From Aedes albopictus (Eukaryota; Arthropoda; Insecta; Diptera; Culicidae): a stretch of DNA of 64,000 nt. Both the position numbers and the translations under genes were made by a program. The stretch is from the NCBI RefSeq assembly GCF_035046485.1, contig NC_085138.1:327728129-327792128 (forward strand), read 5' to 3'. Positions 1 through 11,512 of the stretch are shown here, one piece after another (position 1 is the stretch's first letter; every line of letters starts with the position of its first letter). The notes below the pieces were generated by a model. It was not told the DNA's origin and did no database searches. It worked only from the letters and a program-made list of their open reading frames with translations.

Positions 1-900
1 TACCACATTTTTACCTAAAACTGTAGAGTCAAAAATACTGAACCGATTTCAATGGAATTTTTTTGTACATATAGTATGTATGTAGAAGTATTGTGTCATA
101 ATTTCATTCAATTTGATCTAACCGTTTAAAAGTTATAGCCATATATGTAGCACTATGTCGCAATCAGCAGATGTGGTTTTTGGTACAGTGACATTCAAAC
201 TGCTCTAACTTTTAAAATGTTCAACCAAAATGGCTGAAATTTTCACTGAAAACATTTTAACCCAACAATTTTACACTGTCAATGTTTCATAAAAATCGGG
301 ACAGTGTTGCCAATTATACAGTCAAAATAGTGCACACTGATTTTAAAATATGAAAGTGCCCAAAATTTGACAAACCCCGTTTTTTTGTTTGAATTGTTAT
401 AAAAAAGTACTCAACCGATTAAGATGAAATTATCATCACTTATTATGCCTTACTTGGAGAACTTACTATCAAATTTTCAGACGTTCTGATATGCTAATAA
501 CAAAGTTATAGTTTCAACAATTTTTAAAATGGGTGCTCAAAAATCAGCTATTTTTGTGAACGTAATCAAAAGTTATACATTATTTTGTGTGTCTCATTTT
601 TTTCGAGTCCAGTCTTTATATGCTAACACATGATAAGTCGCATCTTATTATAAAATATATATAATGAATATTGTAAAGATTTAATTCTAAGATAACTCAA
701 ATGATGACATAGAAAGGGTCTAACCTACAGCTGATCAGATACAATATTACAAGTATAATCGTATTTATCCATCACAGAGCCTTAGATTGTTATCGTTAGC
801 TTTAACTGTAAGCTGACATCACGCTTCGCGAGGAATATATCACCACCGAAAGATGGATTAATGTAGGGTCTTCCTTTCGAAGTTTTTCAACGTAAAACAT
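1..900. other. AT-rich intergenic DNA, no gene seen
   Basis: No open frame of credible length or composition. The stretch is AT-rich with scattered phrases such as AAAAGTTATAG that recur in the long inverted repeat near 46 kb, so it is probably decayed repeat DNA. No boundary or terminal repeat could be fixed. Confidence 0.5.
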
Positions 901-2279
901 GACGCAAACCAGTTTAAATTTTGATCACTGAATTGTTTCAGATGTCATACTACACACCACAAGTACCCACACTCGTGATCTGCTGGTTTCAAAATGCAAC
1001 CCGAACCAGCATTGCATTAAACGACTCGTTTCCCAAACGCATTTCAAACCACCATGTGTTCTCCATCGATTCGAACGCCAGCTGATTTTCGTCGCAATCA
1101 ACGGCGCTACAAAGTGCACTCTCGCTGCGTCAACTTTCTACGGGTTTCGCTTTTTCTTCGATCCGTCTACAAACAGCAGCAGCTATACGAACCGAACCGA
1201 TTGATAACACACAGTTGGGTACTCCAATGTGTGTGCGACCCAAATTGAGAGAATAATGCTGGCTGCGGCAACATCTACAAGACGGGCATAAGGTCACTCT
1301 CTTGCGAAGAAGAAACTGAGTTTCTGCTGGTTGGTTGTGAGAGGTCGTCGTCGCGCGGGTGGATCTGGGCATCAAGGGTCGTGTTCGCGTATATTTCCAT
1401 CAACAGCAACAACCGCACCATTTCTCACTCCCCCATAGTGGCACGCCGGGCATAATAAACTACCATCATTCCGGAACCGGACAGCATCATCAGTGGTGCG
1501 CGCACGTGGTGCGGTCCGTGGAAACGATTAGTAACCGTTTCCGGAATCGTCCAAACCAAACCGCACACGCATGGGACCCTCGAATGGGTGGGAGTAGCTT
1601 ATAACGTGGGCTCATATTTTGTCATTTTAAAGCTCTCAAAAACCCTAAAATAGTAAAACTTTATTGATATGTCAAAACTAAATAAATTAAAATTTTCTCC
1701 CGGAATGATAAAATTGGACATCAAGGAATGCCAAAATTGAGGATGTCTTGAATCGACATCAGGGTGCCCATTATAGTGGGATAAGTACATACGGAAAAAT
1801 TAAAACTCGATCGGTATCACCATCGCAAAGACCTTTTGCCCAGCATCGTGAGCCTAGAACCTTCATCGATGATGATGATGATGGCTTCAATCGAAGCAGG
1901 GGGATGGACGGGATCGTAGCGGCAGGCTGACCGAAAACCGAACTGCATCTGCTGAACATAATGAGGCTGATCGACCACAACAGGCAAAATGTGCGAGAAC
2001 TGTGCTCTTTCTCCCCCGCGGATGTTACAGCAACCAACCGGCCGGCGCGGCCAAATAGCTATTAATATATTGCCACAATCCCATCCCGGCGATGGCGTTG
2101 GCGGTAACGGTGGCAATGGCAACAGCAGCATCAGCAGTACACTAGCAGACGCAGCAGCAGCAGCAGCGTGGTTTCCAGTCGCACACGTGTGCGAAATATG
2201 GGTGATGATTAATCGTCTGGGCCATGTTTCACCAACGTGCATCCCCAGACCAAGGGGTGTTCGGCAGTTTGGTTCCGAT
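900..2279. other. Low-repeat, GC-richer stretch without a recognisable gene
   Basis: This part has higher GC and fewer visible repeats than its surroundings. It includes a short CAG run near 2150-2168 and a GAT run near 1868-1881. Several short frames exist on both strands, but their products are low-complexity reads of the triplet runs and match no family I know. It could be host regulatory or untranslated DNA; that is inference from composition only. Confidence 0.3.
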
Positions 2280-2507
2280 ATAAAGTATTGCTGTGTGCAT
2301 TCAAGATGCAAACGGTGCCCAAATGCGCTTCAAATGCGGTAACACATGTTACCAAAGGCAACGTAGCAACCATAGCCAATATCACCGCCAACGTAGGATT
2401 CGAAAGCTCAAACTGACATCGGGTTACTTGTTAGAAAATCTTACCGCATTTGGTGCTCCCGCATTTGATATTTGCATTTTGAATGCACACAGCAATATAC
2501 TGAGCGT
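2280..2507. repeat. Inverted repeat, possible MITE
   Basis: The left arm around TATTGCTGTGTGCATTC is matched by its reverse complement near 2475-2505, and a second inner match pairs CAAATGCGGTAA with TTACCGCATTTG. The arms are imperfect and no target duplication is clear, so a MITE is likely but not proven. Confidence 0.45.
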
Positions 2508-2796
2508 TCGACCTTGGAATCGATAACAGTATATTATGCTATCGATAGAGGGCAGACTTCGATTTGGAAAAGGAATGGGCTTAGCAAACGACACTTCTAC
2601 GAGCTAAATATAAAAAACAGTTTACTATTATCAACAAGTCCAAGGCGCGGCTGCAATTCTCCAGCTTCGTTCTTGTCCATCACTCGGCAGCATACACTAT
2701 ATTCGCAGGAGATAAGTTTTATCCGCTTCAATTATGTAATTGCACATCGGTATTTGTTCATCGTTTAACAGAGTTCTCTACAGCAGATTTGAATTG

Positions 2797-2925
2797 ATAC
2801 GCTTGGTTGTCGCTCTGATATGCAGAGCAAGCTCGATGATCTTGTCGATCGCTCCTCCGCGGCAGGTCTTACCATCAACGTCAACAAGACCAAATCGTTG
2901 AATTTCAACATGGACAACCCTTCAA
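2797..2925 (+). pseudogene. Non-LTR reverse transcriptase fragment
   Basis: About 43 codons read as the segment just downstream of the reverse transcriptase catalytic box, recognisable by SDMQSKLDDL, then AAGLTINVNKTKS. This helix-plus-NxxKTK pattern is shared by CR1/Jockey/RTE-type non-LTR elements; the clade cannot be fixed from so short a piece. Both ends break into unrelated repeats, with the short G-rich repeats starting right after it. It is a dead fragment without start, catalytic residues or tail. Confidence 0.6.
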
Positions 2926-3062
2926 ATGGATTTCGGGGATTCTAAGGAGTTTCGGGGAAAATCAATGATCTCCAAGGGTGTCAAGAATTCCGGAGGGTTT
3001 TCGTGAGCTTTCAGAGGGTTTAAGGGTCATTCTGGAGGTTTCAGTGGGTTTAGTGAGAGTTT
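2926..3062. repeat. Short degenerate GGGTTTCAGG-type repeats
   Basis: Loose repeats of a 10-15 base G/T-rich unit (variants of GTTTCAGGGG). The same kind of sequence recurs at 7.2-8.4 kb and, in the complementary A/C-rich orientation, at 49.3-49.7 and 52.5-52.9 kb. Confidence 0.55.
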
Positions 3063-3067
3063 TAGTA

Positions 3068-3365
3068 CACAGAAAAAATATGCAATTAAAATTCAGCGAG
3101 AAATCATGCACATAAAGGGAATGCTAGAGTTAGTGCACTTTTACATGAGATATAATGTAAAATTACATTACCATCGTGTAAATTTCCGCCAACCATCGCG
3201 TAAACCATCATGAACTGAACACCAACCGGTTACGCGACTATTAGCGGAATTAACACGAACGTAACGTAATTTTACATGATATCTCATGTAAATATGCACT
3301 AACTCTAGCATTCCCTTCATGTGCATGATTTTTCGCTGAATTTTACATGAATATTTTTTTCTGTG
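3068..3365. mobile_element. 298-bp palindromic MITE with TAGTA target duplication
   Basis: The ends read CACAGAAAAAATAT and ATATTTTTTTCTGTG, and the arms pair through much of the element (GCACATAAAGGGAATGC with GCATTCCCTTCATGTGC). TAGTA lies at 3063-3067 and again at 3366-3370, a 5-bp target duplication. No coding capacity. The transposase superfamily is not assigned; a 5-bp duplication with CACAG ends is compatible with several cut-and-paste groups. Confidence 0.8.
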
Positions 3366-3469
3366 TAGTATTAAAGGGTTCCAGGTATTGTCAGAGGAAA
3401 TTTAAAGCAACTAACAGGCGTTTCAGGATGTCTCAGAAGATTTAGGGGCGTTTCTGGCGGCCTTAAGAA

Positions 3470-3725
3470 CACAGATAAAAATAATGAGATTTACACGTCA
3501 TGTAAACTTCATTTTCGTCATGTAAACTTACTGTTACTGGTTTACATGATATAGCATGTAAATTTGCGTTATATGTCATGTAAACACTCAGAGTCATGCT
3601 GATTTACATGACATATAATGTAAGTTTACATGATATTTTTTAACATTTACATGATATGTCATATAAACTTCTGTGATATCCCACGCTCCAATCATGTGCA
3701 TCATATGTCATACAGTTTTACATTC
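3470..3725. repeat. TTTACATGA-rich repeat, relative of the MITE at 3.07 kb
   Basis: It begins with ACACAGATAAAAATAAT, close to the TIR of the neighbouring MITE, and contains many direct and inverted copies of TTTACATGA and TCATGTAAA. The right terminus is unclear. Probably a diverged member of the same MITE family. Confidence 0.5.
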
Positions 3726-3734
3726 TTTTTGCCT

Positions 3735-3960
3735 TTCTCGTACACCAAGGTGTACCGAAAGGCTATATGTTCACTCCAAAAACCAAAATTTGATAGAGCC
3801 CCCGGAAGGGTCAAGTGTTATATACCAATCGACTCAGCTCGACGAATTGAGGTGATGTATGTGTGTGTGTATGTATGTGTGTGTGTATGTGTGTGTACAA
3901 ATAAACTCACATCACTTTTTGGCAGTAAACCTCAACCGATTTCAATGACCAACGGTTCAT
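3735..3960 (+). repeat. Dispersed repeat with GT-rich microsatellite
   Basis: A block from TTTCTCGTACACCAAG through ATATACCAATCGACTCAG to a TGTATGTGTG microsatellite. The same order of blocks recurs at about 14.88-15.06 kb, so this is a dispersed family. Both copies stand immediately upstream of a tandem array (3.99-5.64 and 15.1-16.1 kb). Short frames across the GT run are artefacts. Confidence 0.65.
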
Positions 3961-3989
3961 TCGACGCGGAATCTGGTCCCATTGTTTCC

Positions 3990-5640
3990 TATTGAAAATG
4001 GTTCCGATCGGTCCAGCGGTTCCCGAGTTATGGCCATTTAGGTGTTCCGGACCGGTACCCCAGGAAGGGGCCAGATATGAAAACGCTACAAACCCATCCA
4101 TGCGACACATCAAACTACGGCATTTTCGATAACTTGATGAATGGTAACCATGAAAATGGTCTCAGACCATATCTGAACCGGTAATATCCCGGAACCGGTT
4201 CCGGGTGTTCCGCTGGAAGTGGCCAAACATAAAAATGAACTAACCTATGCTTGCAACATATCAAACCGCGGTTTTTTTGATAACCTGATTAACAGTAAGC
4301 AGGAAAACAGATCTCAGATCATATCGGAACGGTTAGTGTTCCAGAACCGGTTCCAGATGTCCCGCTGGAGGTGACCAAGTATAAAATTTAACCAAACCCA
4401 TGCATGCGATATATCAAATGGTGGCTTTTTGATATCCTGATGAACAGTAACCAGGAAAATATTCTCATAACATATTTAAACCGGTAGTGATCTGGAACCG
4501 GTTCCAGGTATCCCGCCAGAAGTAGCTAAATATAAAAGTGAACTAAACCCATGCATGCGACATATCAAAGCGCGGCTTTTTCGATAACCTTATGAACAGT
4601 AAGCAGGAAAATATTCTCAAAACATATCTGAACCTGTAGTAATCCGGAACCGGTTCCGGGTGTCCTGCCAGTAATGGCCGTGAAAGCGACACATCAAATC
4701 TGTTTTTTTTTCTCGATAACCTGATGATCGGTTAGTAAGAAAATAGGATCAGACAACATCAGAAACTACCGGTACTGTTCCGGAATCTATTCCGGATGCC
4801 CCGCCGAAAGTAAGCAAATATAAAAGTGAACCAAACCCATGCATGCGATACATCAAATCGCGGCTTTTTAGGTATCTTGATTTAGCAAAAGATAGTTTCC
4901 GATCATATTTAGGACTACCGGTAGTGTTCATAGCAACTACCGCAACCGATTACGGATGTTACATTGAAAATGGTCAAACGTAAAGGAGAACCAACCCATG
5001 AATGTGACACATTAAATTACTTTTTAGGTAACCTGATGAACGGTTAACAAGAAAAAATCATAGTTCATACTTTGGAAAACCAATAGTGTGCCGAAACCGG
5101 TTCCAGGTGACTCACCGGAAGTGGTCAAATGTAGAATGGAACCAAACGTATGCACGCAGCATATTAACGCGAAGAACGGTCAGCGCAAGAAAATAGTCTC
5201 AGACCATATTTAAGACTACCGGTAGTATTCCGGAACAAGTTTCGAGTATCTCGCCGGAACTGGCGAATTGCAAAAATGAACCACACTTATGCATGCGGTA
5301 CATCAATTCGCGATTTTTTAGGAGAACTTATTAACACTTTGCATGGAGCTAGTCTAAGACCACATCAGGAAAAATCGGTACAATCCCGGAACTGGCTCTG
5401 GGTGTCCATGCATTCCCATGCAGGCGATACATCAAATCGTGGTGTTTAGGTAACCTAATGAACATTAGTAATGAAATATAGTCTCAGACTTTATTTGGAA
5501 GACCCGGTAGTGCTCCGGAACCAGTTCGGGGTACCCCACCGAAAGTGATCAAATGTACCATGTGACACATCAAACCACGGCTTTTTTAATAACCTGAGGA
5601 ACGGTTAGCTAAAAAATAGGCTAGTATGGTACGTAAAATG
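3990..5640. repeat. Diverged tandem array, about 150-bp monomer, about 11 units
   Basis: Each unit carries a palindrome-like core (variants of CCGGAACCGGTTCC), then CCCGC(C/T)GGAAGTGG, TATAAAA(G)TGAACCAAACC, CATGCATGCGACA, CATCAAA and TTTTTCGATAACCTGATGAACAG. Core positions near 4190, 4344, 4494, 4645, 4781, 4937, 5093, 5233, 5385 and 5516 give a spacing of roughly 130-160 bases. Units are too diverged for recent amplification. Confidence 0.75.
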
Positions 5641-6064
5641 AACGCTCACGGCGCACGCCGCGTTTTTGCTCCTGTTTAACGTTTGGTCACTACCACCGTC
5701 TAGCTAGCCGTGAAGAGATCTCACCAAATCACACAATTTCAGATTCCTGAGGTGTCAATATACAGTAGGATGAGTCAACGTTGCAGGTTTGGTAAAATTT
5801 AAAATTAATCGCATCAACCCCTAACAAAGGTTTTCCAATTCCCTTTTGTGTCTAAAATTACTTGATAAAATTTTAATGCAATTGGTTGCGCCCTCGCGCA
5901 CTGTAATGTGGCTGAAGTTTGTATAGGAAATTCCACATGCTTGCATTTTTTGTCAAATTTTACATGAATATTGTAACCTATGATATGATAATAAAATATA
6001 GCCTTAAGTGTGCCTGCAAATATGTTGCAACAAGTGAACGGCCGCTGTTATAGATGGTTGCAGG
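5641..6064. other. No gene seen
   Basis: Unique-looking AT-rich DNA with one GC-rich patch near 5645-5700. No convincing frame, terminal repeat or RNA signature. Confidence 0.4.
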
Positions 6065-6398
6065 TCATTTGGCTGAACGCCATTTGGTCGAATGCCATTT
6101 GGCCGAACGCGGTGATTCTGATGAACCTAAGTGATCTTGCCACTGTTTCCTATATCAGTATAACTCGAAAGAACAGCCATTGATTCAAAGAAAGAAAAAT
6201 CTCTGACAAAAAATCCCAGTTTCAACGTCAGCTAATCCCTTGATGGTAAAACTTGAAAGAATTACATATGATTAAATAAGAAGGAAATATTTCTGATGAT
6301 CATATTGGCAGCTAGAATGTTATCCAGAGTTTGCCCACGCCTCCAAATCCTTTTTATAATAATTCAGCCAAACGGCATTCGGCCAAACGGCTTTCGGA
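6065..6398. mobile_element. MITE-like element with iterated ends
   Basis: The left end holds three tandem 16-17 base variants of CATTTGGCCGAACGC, and the right end holds the inverse arrangement (CCAAACGGCATTCGGC repeated). The inverted ends built from short tandem units enclose about 240 bases of non-coding DNA. I could not define a target duplication. Confidence 0.55.
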
Positions 6399-7230
6399 TA
6401 TAAAATATAGCGACTGGCCGTTGGTTTTCGGCGAAATCTCTTAAACGGTAAGAGATTCCGTTTAGGCGTCAAAAAACAAAAGGAAGAACATTAGTTTTTG
6501 CGCTTAGAAAATTTTTGTTAAAAATAATCTATGATACAGACGGTACTTTTATCAGTATTTTTAGACGTTTTCTCTCTATGGTTAAGAATTTTTTTCACAG
6601 TGTATTTTATTGGATTGCTGAGATAATTAGGCGCCGATTTCATTAAAAAAAGTTTGTTTTACGATGCATAGTTTTTGAGATATCATTTTTGGAAGTTTGG
6701 GGCGTATTTCAAAATTTTGAAAAATCGTGAAATTTTATTTAGTGTTTCCCGGAAAATAGTTCACTATGATTTTTTTTTGAATTCTATATATGATCATATA
6801 TACGCGATCTCTAGCACTGGTGAAATTTTCATTGAAATCGGAGACCCTTCGGCCCAAATCTGGTCGGTAAAAAAATCCCCTGCTGAAAAAACCGCAAAGT
6901 GATCTGTGATTGTGTAAAAAGTTATATCTTAGCTTGTAAGTATCGTCTTGATATTGTTTGGCCTCCAGTGTTAGTGAAGGTGCTCAAGAAGTCAACCGAA
7001 AATGCTGATATATTTCAGCTCTGCTCATACGTTGAACATAACGTCGGACTATGTCCCATCAATAATTTTTGAGTCAATTCAATGATGGCTTTGATAAAAT
7101 GCTTGCTTTTCTTATAAAGTATCAGGATTCAGAACACTTTGGCTTACGTCGGCGGAAAGATCGTGAGAACATATTCAACGAGAAAGGCACTATCACCACT
7201 AGGTGGATTAATTTGGGTTTTTCGATCTGT
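6399..7230. other. AT-rich DNA, no gene seen
   Basis: No recognisable coding frame; the 75-codon frame at 6675-6902 has no family signature. Probably old repeat DNA. Confidence 0.4.
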
Positions 7231-8420
7231 GTTTAGTTTTAAGGTATTTCATGGGGTTTTCACTGGCGTTTTAGTGTGTAAGATACGTTCCAGGAAGCCT
7301 CATGGAGTTTTGGAGACAGGTGGTCTTAGAGGTTTCCAGAGTTTTTAGGCGCCATCTTTAAAGGGTTTCTAGAGGTGTCTCAGAGACATTTCAGGGGCCT
7401 CAGCGGGGTTTCAGTTAGTCTTATGACGATAAACCCCAAGAAAACCCAACAACTATTAGCTCTCAACAAGAGGAATCTCAACATCGACACCGGTCTAATA
7501 ACTGGACACTGCCTCTGCAGAGGCCATTTACAAAAAATCGGAGCAAACCAAACCTCAAATTGTCGCTTGTGACGAGGAGAAAGAAACATCAGAAAACATT
7601 CTCTGATATTGCAGTGCACTCACCCAACGTAGGTTCTAAGTTCTCAGCAAGCCCTTCTTAGGGCCTGCTGACATGTGGATCTTATCCCCCAAGGACGTGG
7701 TTGGCTTTATAAAGCTAGTCTCGCCAGAATGGAGGAATCATATACTGTAACTCAGGATCAGATCTTGAGTTCAGTCGATACTAAGGTATCTCAGTGACAA
7801 ATGTGTTACTGATATAACTTGCGTATCTCACAGCAAAAGGGTAAATCACAATAGTTCTAAAATGTGAACGCAGTGATCTTCATTCAACAAACGAGAGATG
7901 GACATAGTCTTATGAACATTTCAAGGAGTTACATGGGCGTTTTAACCCTTTAGAGCTGGATCATTTCGCCACTGCTGCCGCAACCTCTCTGGCCTCGAAT
8001 ATGTTTTTTATGCTCGGTTTCATCGCCGGGGTCATATTGACTCCACCGGCTCCAAAGTTTTGAGCAGTCTCGAGGGGAGACCCAACCCCCAGTAGCGTTT
8101 CAGGAGCCTTTATGGGATTCCAGAGGCGGTTCAGTGAGTTGTCGAGGCATTTTAGAGGTTTTCAAAACAGTTTCTGTGGATTTTCATGGTCGTTTCAGGG
8201 GATCTCGGGTGGCATTTTTAAGGGCGTTACGGGGTCTTCAGGGGTTTTCTAGAGGATACATGGAGTTTCCACAACTGTTGCGGGTTTCAAGAGGCCACAG
8301 GGGCGTTTCGAGGGGTTCCATAGGAGTTTCAGGGATATTGCGCGGGGTCTTAGGGGGTTTCAGGGACTCTCAGAGATGTTCCAGAGAATTTAAGGAGGGT
8401 TTTCAAGGGTGTTAGTGTGC
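7230..8420. repeat. Short degenerate G/T-rich repeats (GTTTCAGGGG type)
   Basis: Apart from the embedded retroelement fragment at 7415-7750, this stretch is a run of 10-15 base variants of GGGGTTTCAGGGG, especially at 7240-7410 and 8090-8415. The plus-strand frame at 8134-8415 gives a protein full of RGVSRG-like repeats and is an artefact of the array. Confidence 0.6.
7415..7750 (+). pseudogene. C-terminal fragment of a non-LTR retrotransposon ORF2
   Basis: Conceptual translation with one frame change shows the C-terminal zinc-finger-like tail of non-LTR ORF2 proteins: LNIDTGLITGHC..GHL, then C-x2-C and ETSENIL..C, and finally a PKDVVGFI stretch. A premature TGA lies in the ETSENIL block and a TAA closes the frame at 7748-7750. 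It is a 3' remnant lacking endonuclease and reverse transcriptase. The tail resembles those of RNase H-carrying elements, but the clade is uncertain. Confidence 0.6.
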
Positions 8421-9340
8421 AGATGTGGATAAGCTGACCAAGAACTTATCGCGACGTTCCTAAAGAGATCCTCTAGGAAGCTTTTCTAGGATATTCCTCC
8501 TATGATTCATGCAGAGGTTCTTCCTGAAGTCCCTCCAAGTATTCTTTCTGGGGTTTTATCAACTATTCCGTCTGTCTTAACTTCTTCTGAAGATTTTCTT
8601 CGAGGTTGCTTTAAAGATTCCTATTAGAATACTTCACGGATGCCTAGAAGAATTCAACATCAGATGCCTCCCAGAGTTTCTTATCGGATTCCTTCTAGAG
8701 TACTTCCAGGATTTCCTTCAAGCTTTCCTCAAGTAAATTTTCATACCGTTTCTCCAAGGATTCTTTCTGGGCTCAGAACTTTCCTTAAACCCCTGTTTTA
8801 TTGACTTCTGAAGTAGTTTTAAGGATTGCTACTGGAATTCTTCGCGGGCTTCTTTGAGAGTTCAACCATGGATTCCATTTGAAGTTTTCCCAGGATTTAT
8901 CCAGAGTTCCTCCTAAAGCCCCAACAGAAATTTGTCGTCGAAGTCTTCCTCGGGTTGAAGTCTGTGGATAAATTTCTTCTAAAGAACATTTCCTCAGAAG
9001 TTCTTCTAAGGATTTCTCCAAGAGTTGTTTCCTGAGGTTGCTACTGAAGTTTCTCAGGGAATATTTTCTATACATATTTTTTTTCTCGGATTCATCCAGG
9101 ATCCCGACTTCAGTGATTTCCATTGGAATTCTTCCAGGAGATTTTTTTAAGGATTCTTATTGCAATTATACCGTAGATTCTTCCAGAAGTTTCCGAGGGT
9201 ACGTCCGTAGATTTTTCTTTGGGTTTCTGAAGTTTGGAAATGAATTTGCTTTTGAGAATTGGAAGCCATTTCAAGTTAAGAATTCTTGGAGGTCAAAGAT
9301 TGTCCGTTTTGGAGCATCTACGTCAAGATAAAGCTGATAC
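8420..9340. repeat. Short degenerate T/C-rich repeats (TTCTTCCAGGAATTC type)
   Basis: A long run of loosely repeated 12-20 base phrases of the type ATTCTTCCAGGA and TTCCTCCTGAAG. The same texture occurs at 27.0-27.2, 27.98-28.44, 29.52-30.37 and 41.2-42.8 kb. Frames on both strands are by-products of the low-complexity sequence. Confidence 0.55.
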
Positions 9341-10020
9341 ACTGGAACCTCCATTTATGTAGAATCAATTTAGACAAATTGACTCAGGTACCTTCGTTCA
9401 GATAACATAACCTAGATGGAATTGTGATCATAACAGTTGGAGTTCTTAAGATCATGGAGAAGGTTGGTGTACGCGAAATAAGTAGGGTATGAAGTTACGG
9501 GGAGTTCTAGGAGTGTACAGTGGGTTGGGACTGTTCAAGTTTCTCCAAAAGCTTTCTTCAGTATATACCACCGAATCTACATGCATAGCTTTAATACTTG
9601 TCTGCCTCATGCATCAATGTGCTGTCGAGTGGTGAGTTCATTGTTTGCTTGAGGATCTCTAAGAACGCCCTTGTGTATAGGTCGATCGATTTACAAGCGT
9701 TATTAGTCTGAAACGTCTTGAATCCCTTCTGAAACCGCCTAAAACGCTATGAAACGCCTCTGAAGTTGAGGCGTTTAAAATCACCTTAAAGCTGTGAGCT
9801 AACGTATATTATTGAAATTTTTAGGCACCATGAAGCCCCCTCAAAGCCACCTTCCAAGTATTTGTTTAGTCAAATAGGCTAGAAAAGGCTTTTAGAACCA
9901 TTATAACACCAAAATAAAAGGTATTAGGTTTTATGACGGTTGTATAAACTACTACAAGTCCAGTTGGTCATCACTATGTTATTTGGAACTTCCTGAAATT
10001 CCTCCGAAAACCCTCCCCAA
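9341..10020. other. No gene seen
   Basis: Mixed decayed sequence, including short GCCTCTGAAA-type phrases at 9720-9780. No credible frame or terminal repeat. Confidence 0.4.
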
Positions 10021-10168
10021 TCAACACACATGTTATATAAAAGTTACGACAGCGCAAGTTTTGGTTGTATAGAAGTTTATTAGACTTAATTCAAACATAA
10101 TGCCAAAATAACGTCAAATAAACTTCTGTACAAGCCAAACTTGCGTAACTTATATATATGTTGCTTGG
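10021..10168. mobile_element. Palindromic MITE, about 150 bp
   Basis: Arms pair AAAAGTTACG and GCAAGTTTTGG with CCAAACTTGCGTAACTTATA, and AGAAGTTTATT with AATAAACTTCT. Outer ends are CAACACACATGTTATA and TATATATGTTGCTTG. Non-coding; target duplication not resolved. Confidence 0.6.
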
Positions 10169-10449
10169 GTCTGAAACCGCCTCGGACTCTCGCACGCACC
10201 AGAGACCTACCGAAATGCCTCCTAAAGTGTCCTAGTAAAGCCTCTGAAACTTTCTGATTTTTCCAGAAACGTATTAAACGCTTCTGGAGATTCTAATGTG
10301 GATTGAATGGCAAACAATATCCAATGCATTTGAGAAACAGGAGCGTTGCTTCGTGTTTGAACGTTATTGATGATGCAAATTTCTCATTGACTATATATAT
10401 TGACTTATTGCATCCCTAGGCGGAAAGAATTCAATAGTTCGTATTATTT

Positions 10450-11500
10450 TTTTTTTCTATTAAGGATTACTTATGCTTTAATCCGTTTTAAACAGTTTTA
10501 ATAGAAATAAAAACTTCTTGCGAGAATGGTTTGCCCTCCAAAGCCACAAACGCATCCAAATGGCTCTGCATCCCAAACTAAAACCTTTCAACCGCAAAGA
10601 CGCACAAACTGCCCGGGCCAAATTTCCTTCCAGAGTTCCAAAATGTGCAATCACAAAAACCTGTTTGCACAACCGAGTGGAAAGATCTCGGAAAAATGCA
10701 TTATGCAGAAATCGTATGCAGGCATGCAGCAGGCAGGCAAGCAAGCAGGCACATCCTTGCTCCTGCTGAAACCTGACGACGACGACGACGCATCCAAAGC
10801 CAAAGAGAAGACGCACGCAGTTTCGGAACCGAACCAAGAGGCGGCCGGGCGGGTGGATAGATAAAGCAAACACCGAAAAACCACCCGCCAACAACCCGAA
10901 AAACTGCATGCTGCCAACACATGTGTTTTTCTTGCCATGAAATAATATCGCATCCATCGTCGTCGTCGTGTGTGCTGGCTGTGCAGTTACCGTTTGCTCT
11001 TTCGGTCTCTGGGGCGGGAAAACGTGTTTCCTCCCTATCTCTTTTGGCGAAAGTGGGCCCCATATGTGAGCAGCCTGGCTGGGTGTAGGATCCCAGCCAG
11101 GCCAACTCAAAAACAACAGCAAACGTCTATGACGACGACGACGACGTCGTTTTGAGAGCATCAAACTTCGTCAACGGTGGTGCATCGTCTCGTCATCGTG
11201 GTCGTCGTTTTGTACCTACTGCAAAATGCGGGAGTAAATCAAAGAATGATATACCGTCGTTGCGAAGGCGACCGGGTTTGGCCTTCATCTACCGGCGCAT
11301 ATCTCTTGCGTCCGACCCACTACTGTTAGATGGTGCGGTAATGGTAAACGTGCATACACTACCGATTGAAATGTTGTTGATAGTTAGTAAAAATCAGTTG
11401 TTGGCCAAAGAGCATTTATTTATGTACATTTGTTGTAGCAGTTTTCGCCCGAAAGGTTTGAACATAAAGAAATCAGGGGTTTAAAAAACCACCTTCATAA
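10450..11500. other. GC-richer low-repeat island with CGA/CGT triplet runs
   Basis: The block has few repeats, GC well above the surroundings, and runs of GAC/GTC triplets at about 10777-10790, 10957-10968 and 11131-11148. Overlapping frames of 100-228 codons exist on both strands, but each reads through the triplet runs (poly-Arg or poly-Asp tracts) and shows no domain. It may be regulatory or 5' untranslated host DNA; no exon could be supported. Confidence 0.3.
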
Positions 11501-11512
11501 GAATTTTACTAT

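Noticed and set aside
1817..2311. Minus-strand 164-codon frame
   Set aside because: Passes through CAG and GAT runs and the inverted repeat at 2280; overlapping frames on both strands, no domain.
3840..3900. Coding frame through the TGTATGTGTG tract
   Set aside because: The Val/Cys/Tyr run is a GT microsatellite within a dispersed repeat.
3990..5640. CRISPR-like array (regular repeat plus spacer)
   Set aside because: The whole 150-base unit is repeated and diverged, with no short constant repeat separated by unique spacers, and the context is an animal genome.
8134..8415. Plus-strand 93-codon frame rich in RGVSRG-like repeats
   Set aside because: It is a reading of the degenerate GTTTCAGGGG repeat; the same repeat gives similar frames elsewhere and no domain is present.
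10478..11164. Minus-strand 228-codon frame with an Arg-rich start
   Set aside because: Its length comes from GAC/GTC triplet runs; competing frames of 80-134 codons occupy the same bases on both strands and none has a recognisable domain or splice context.
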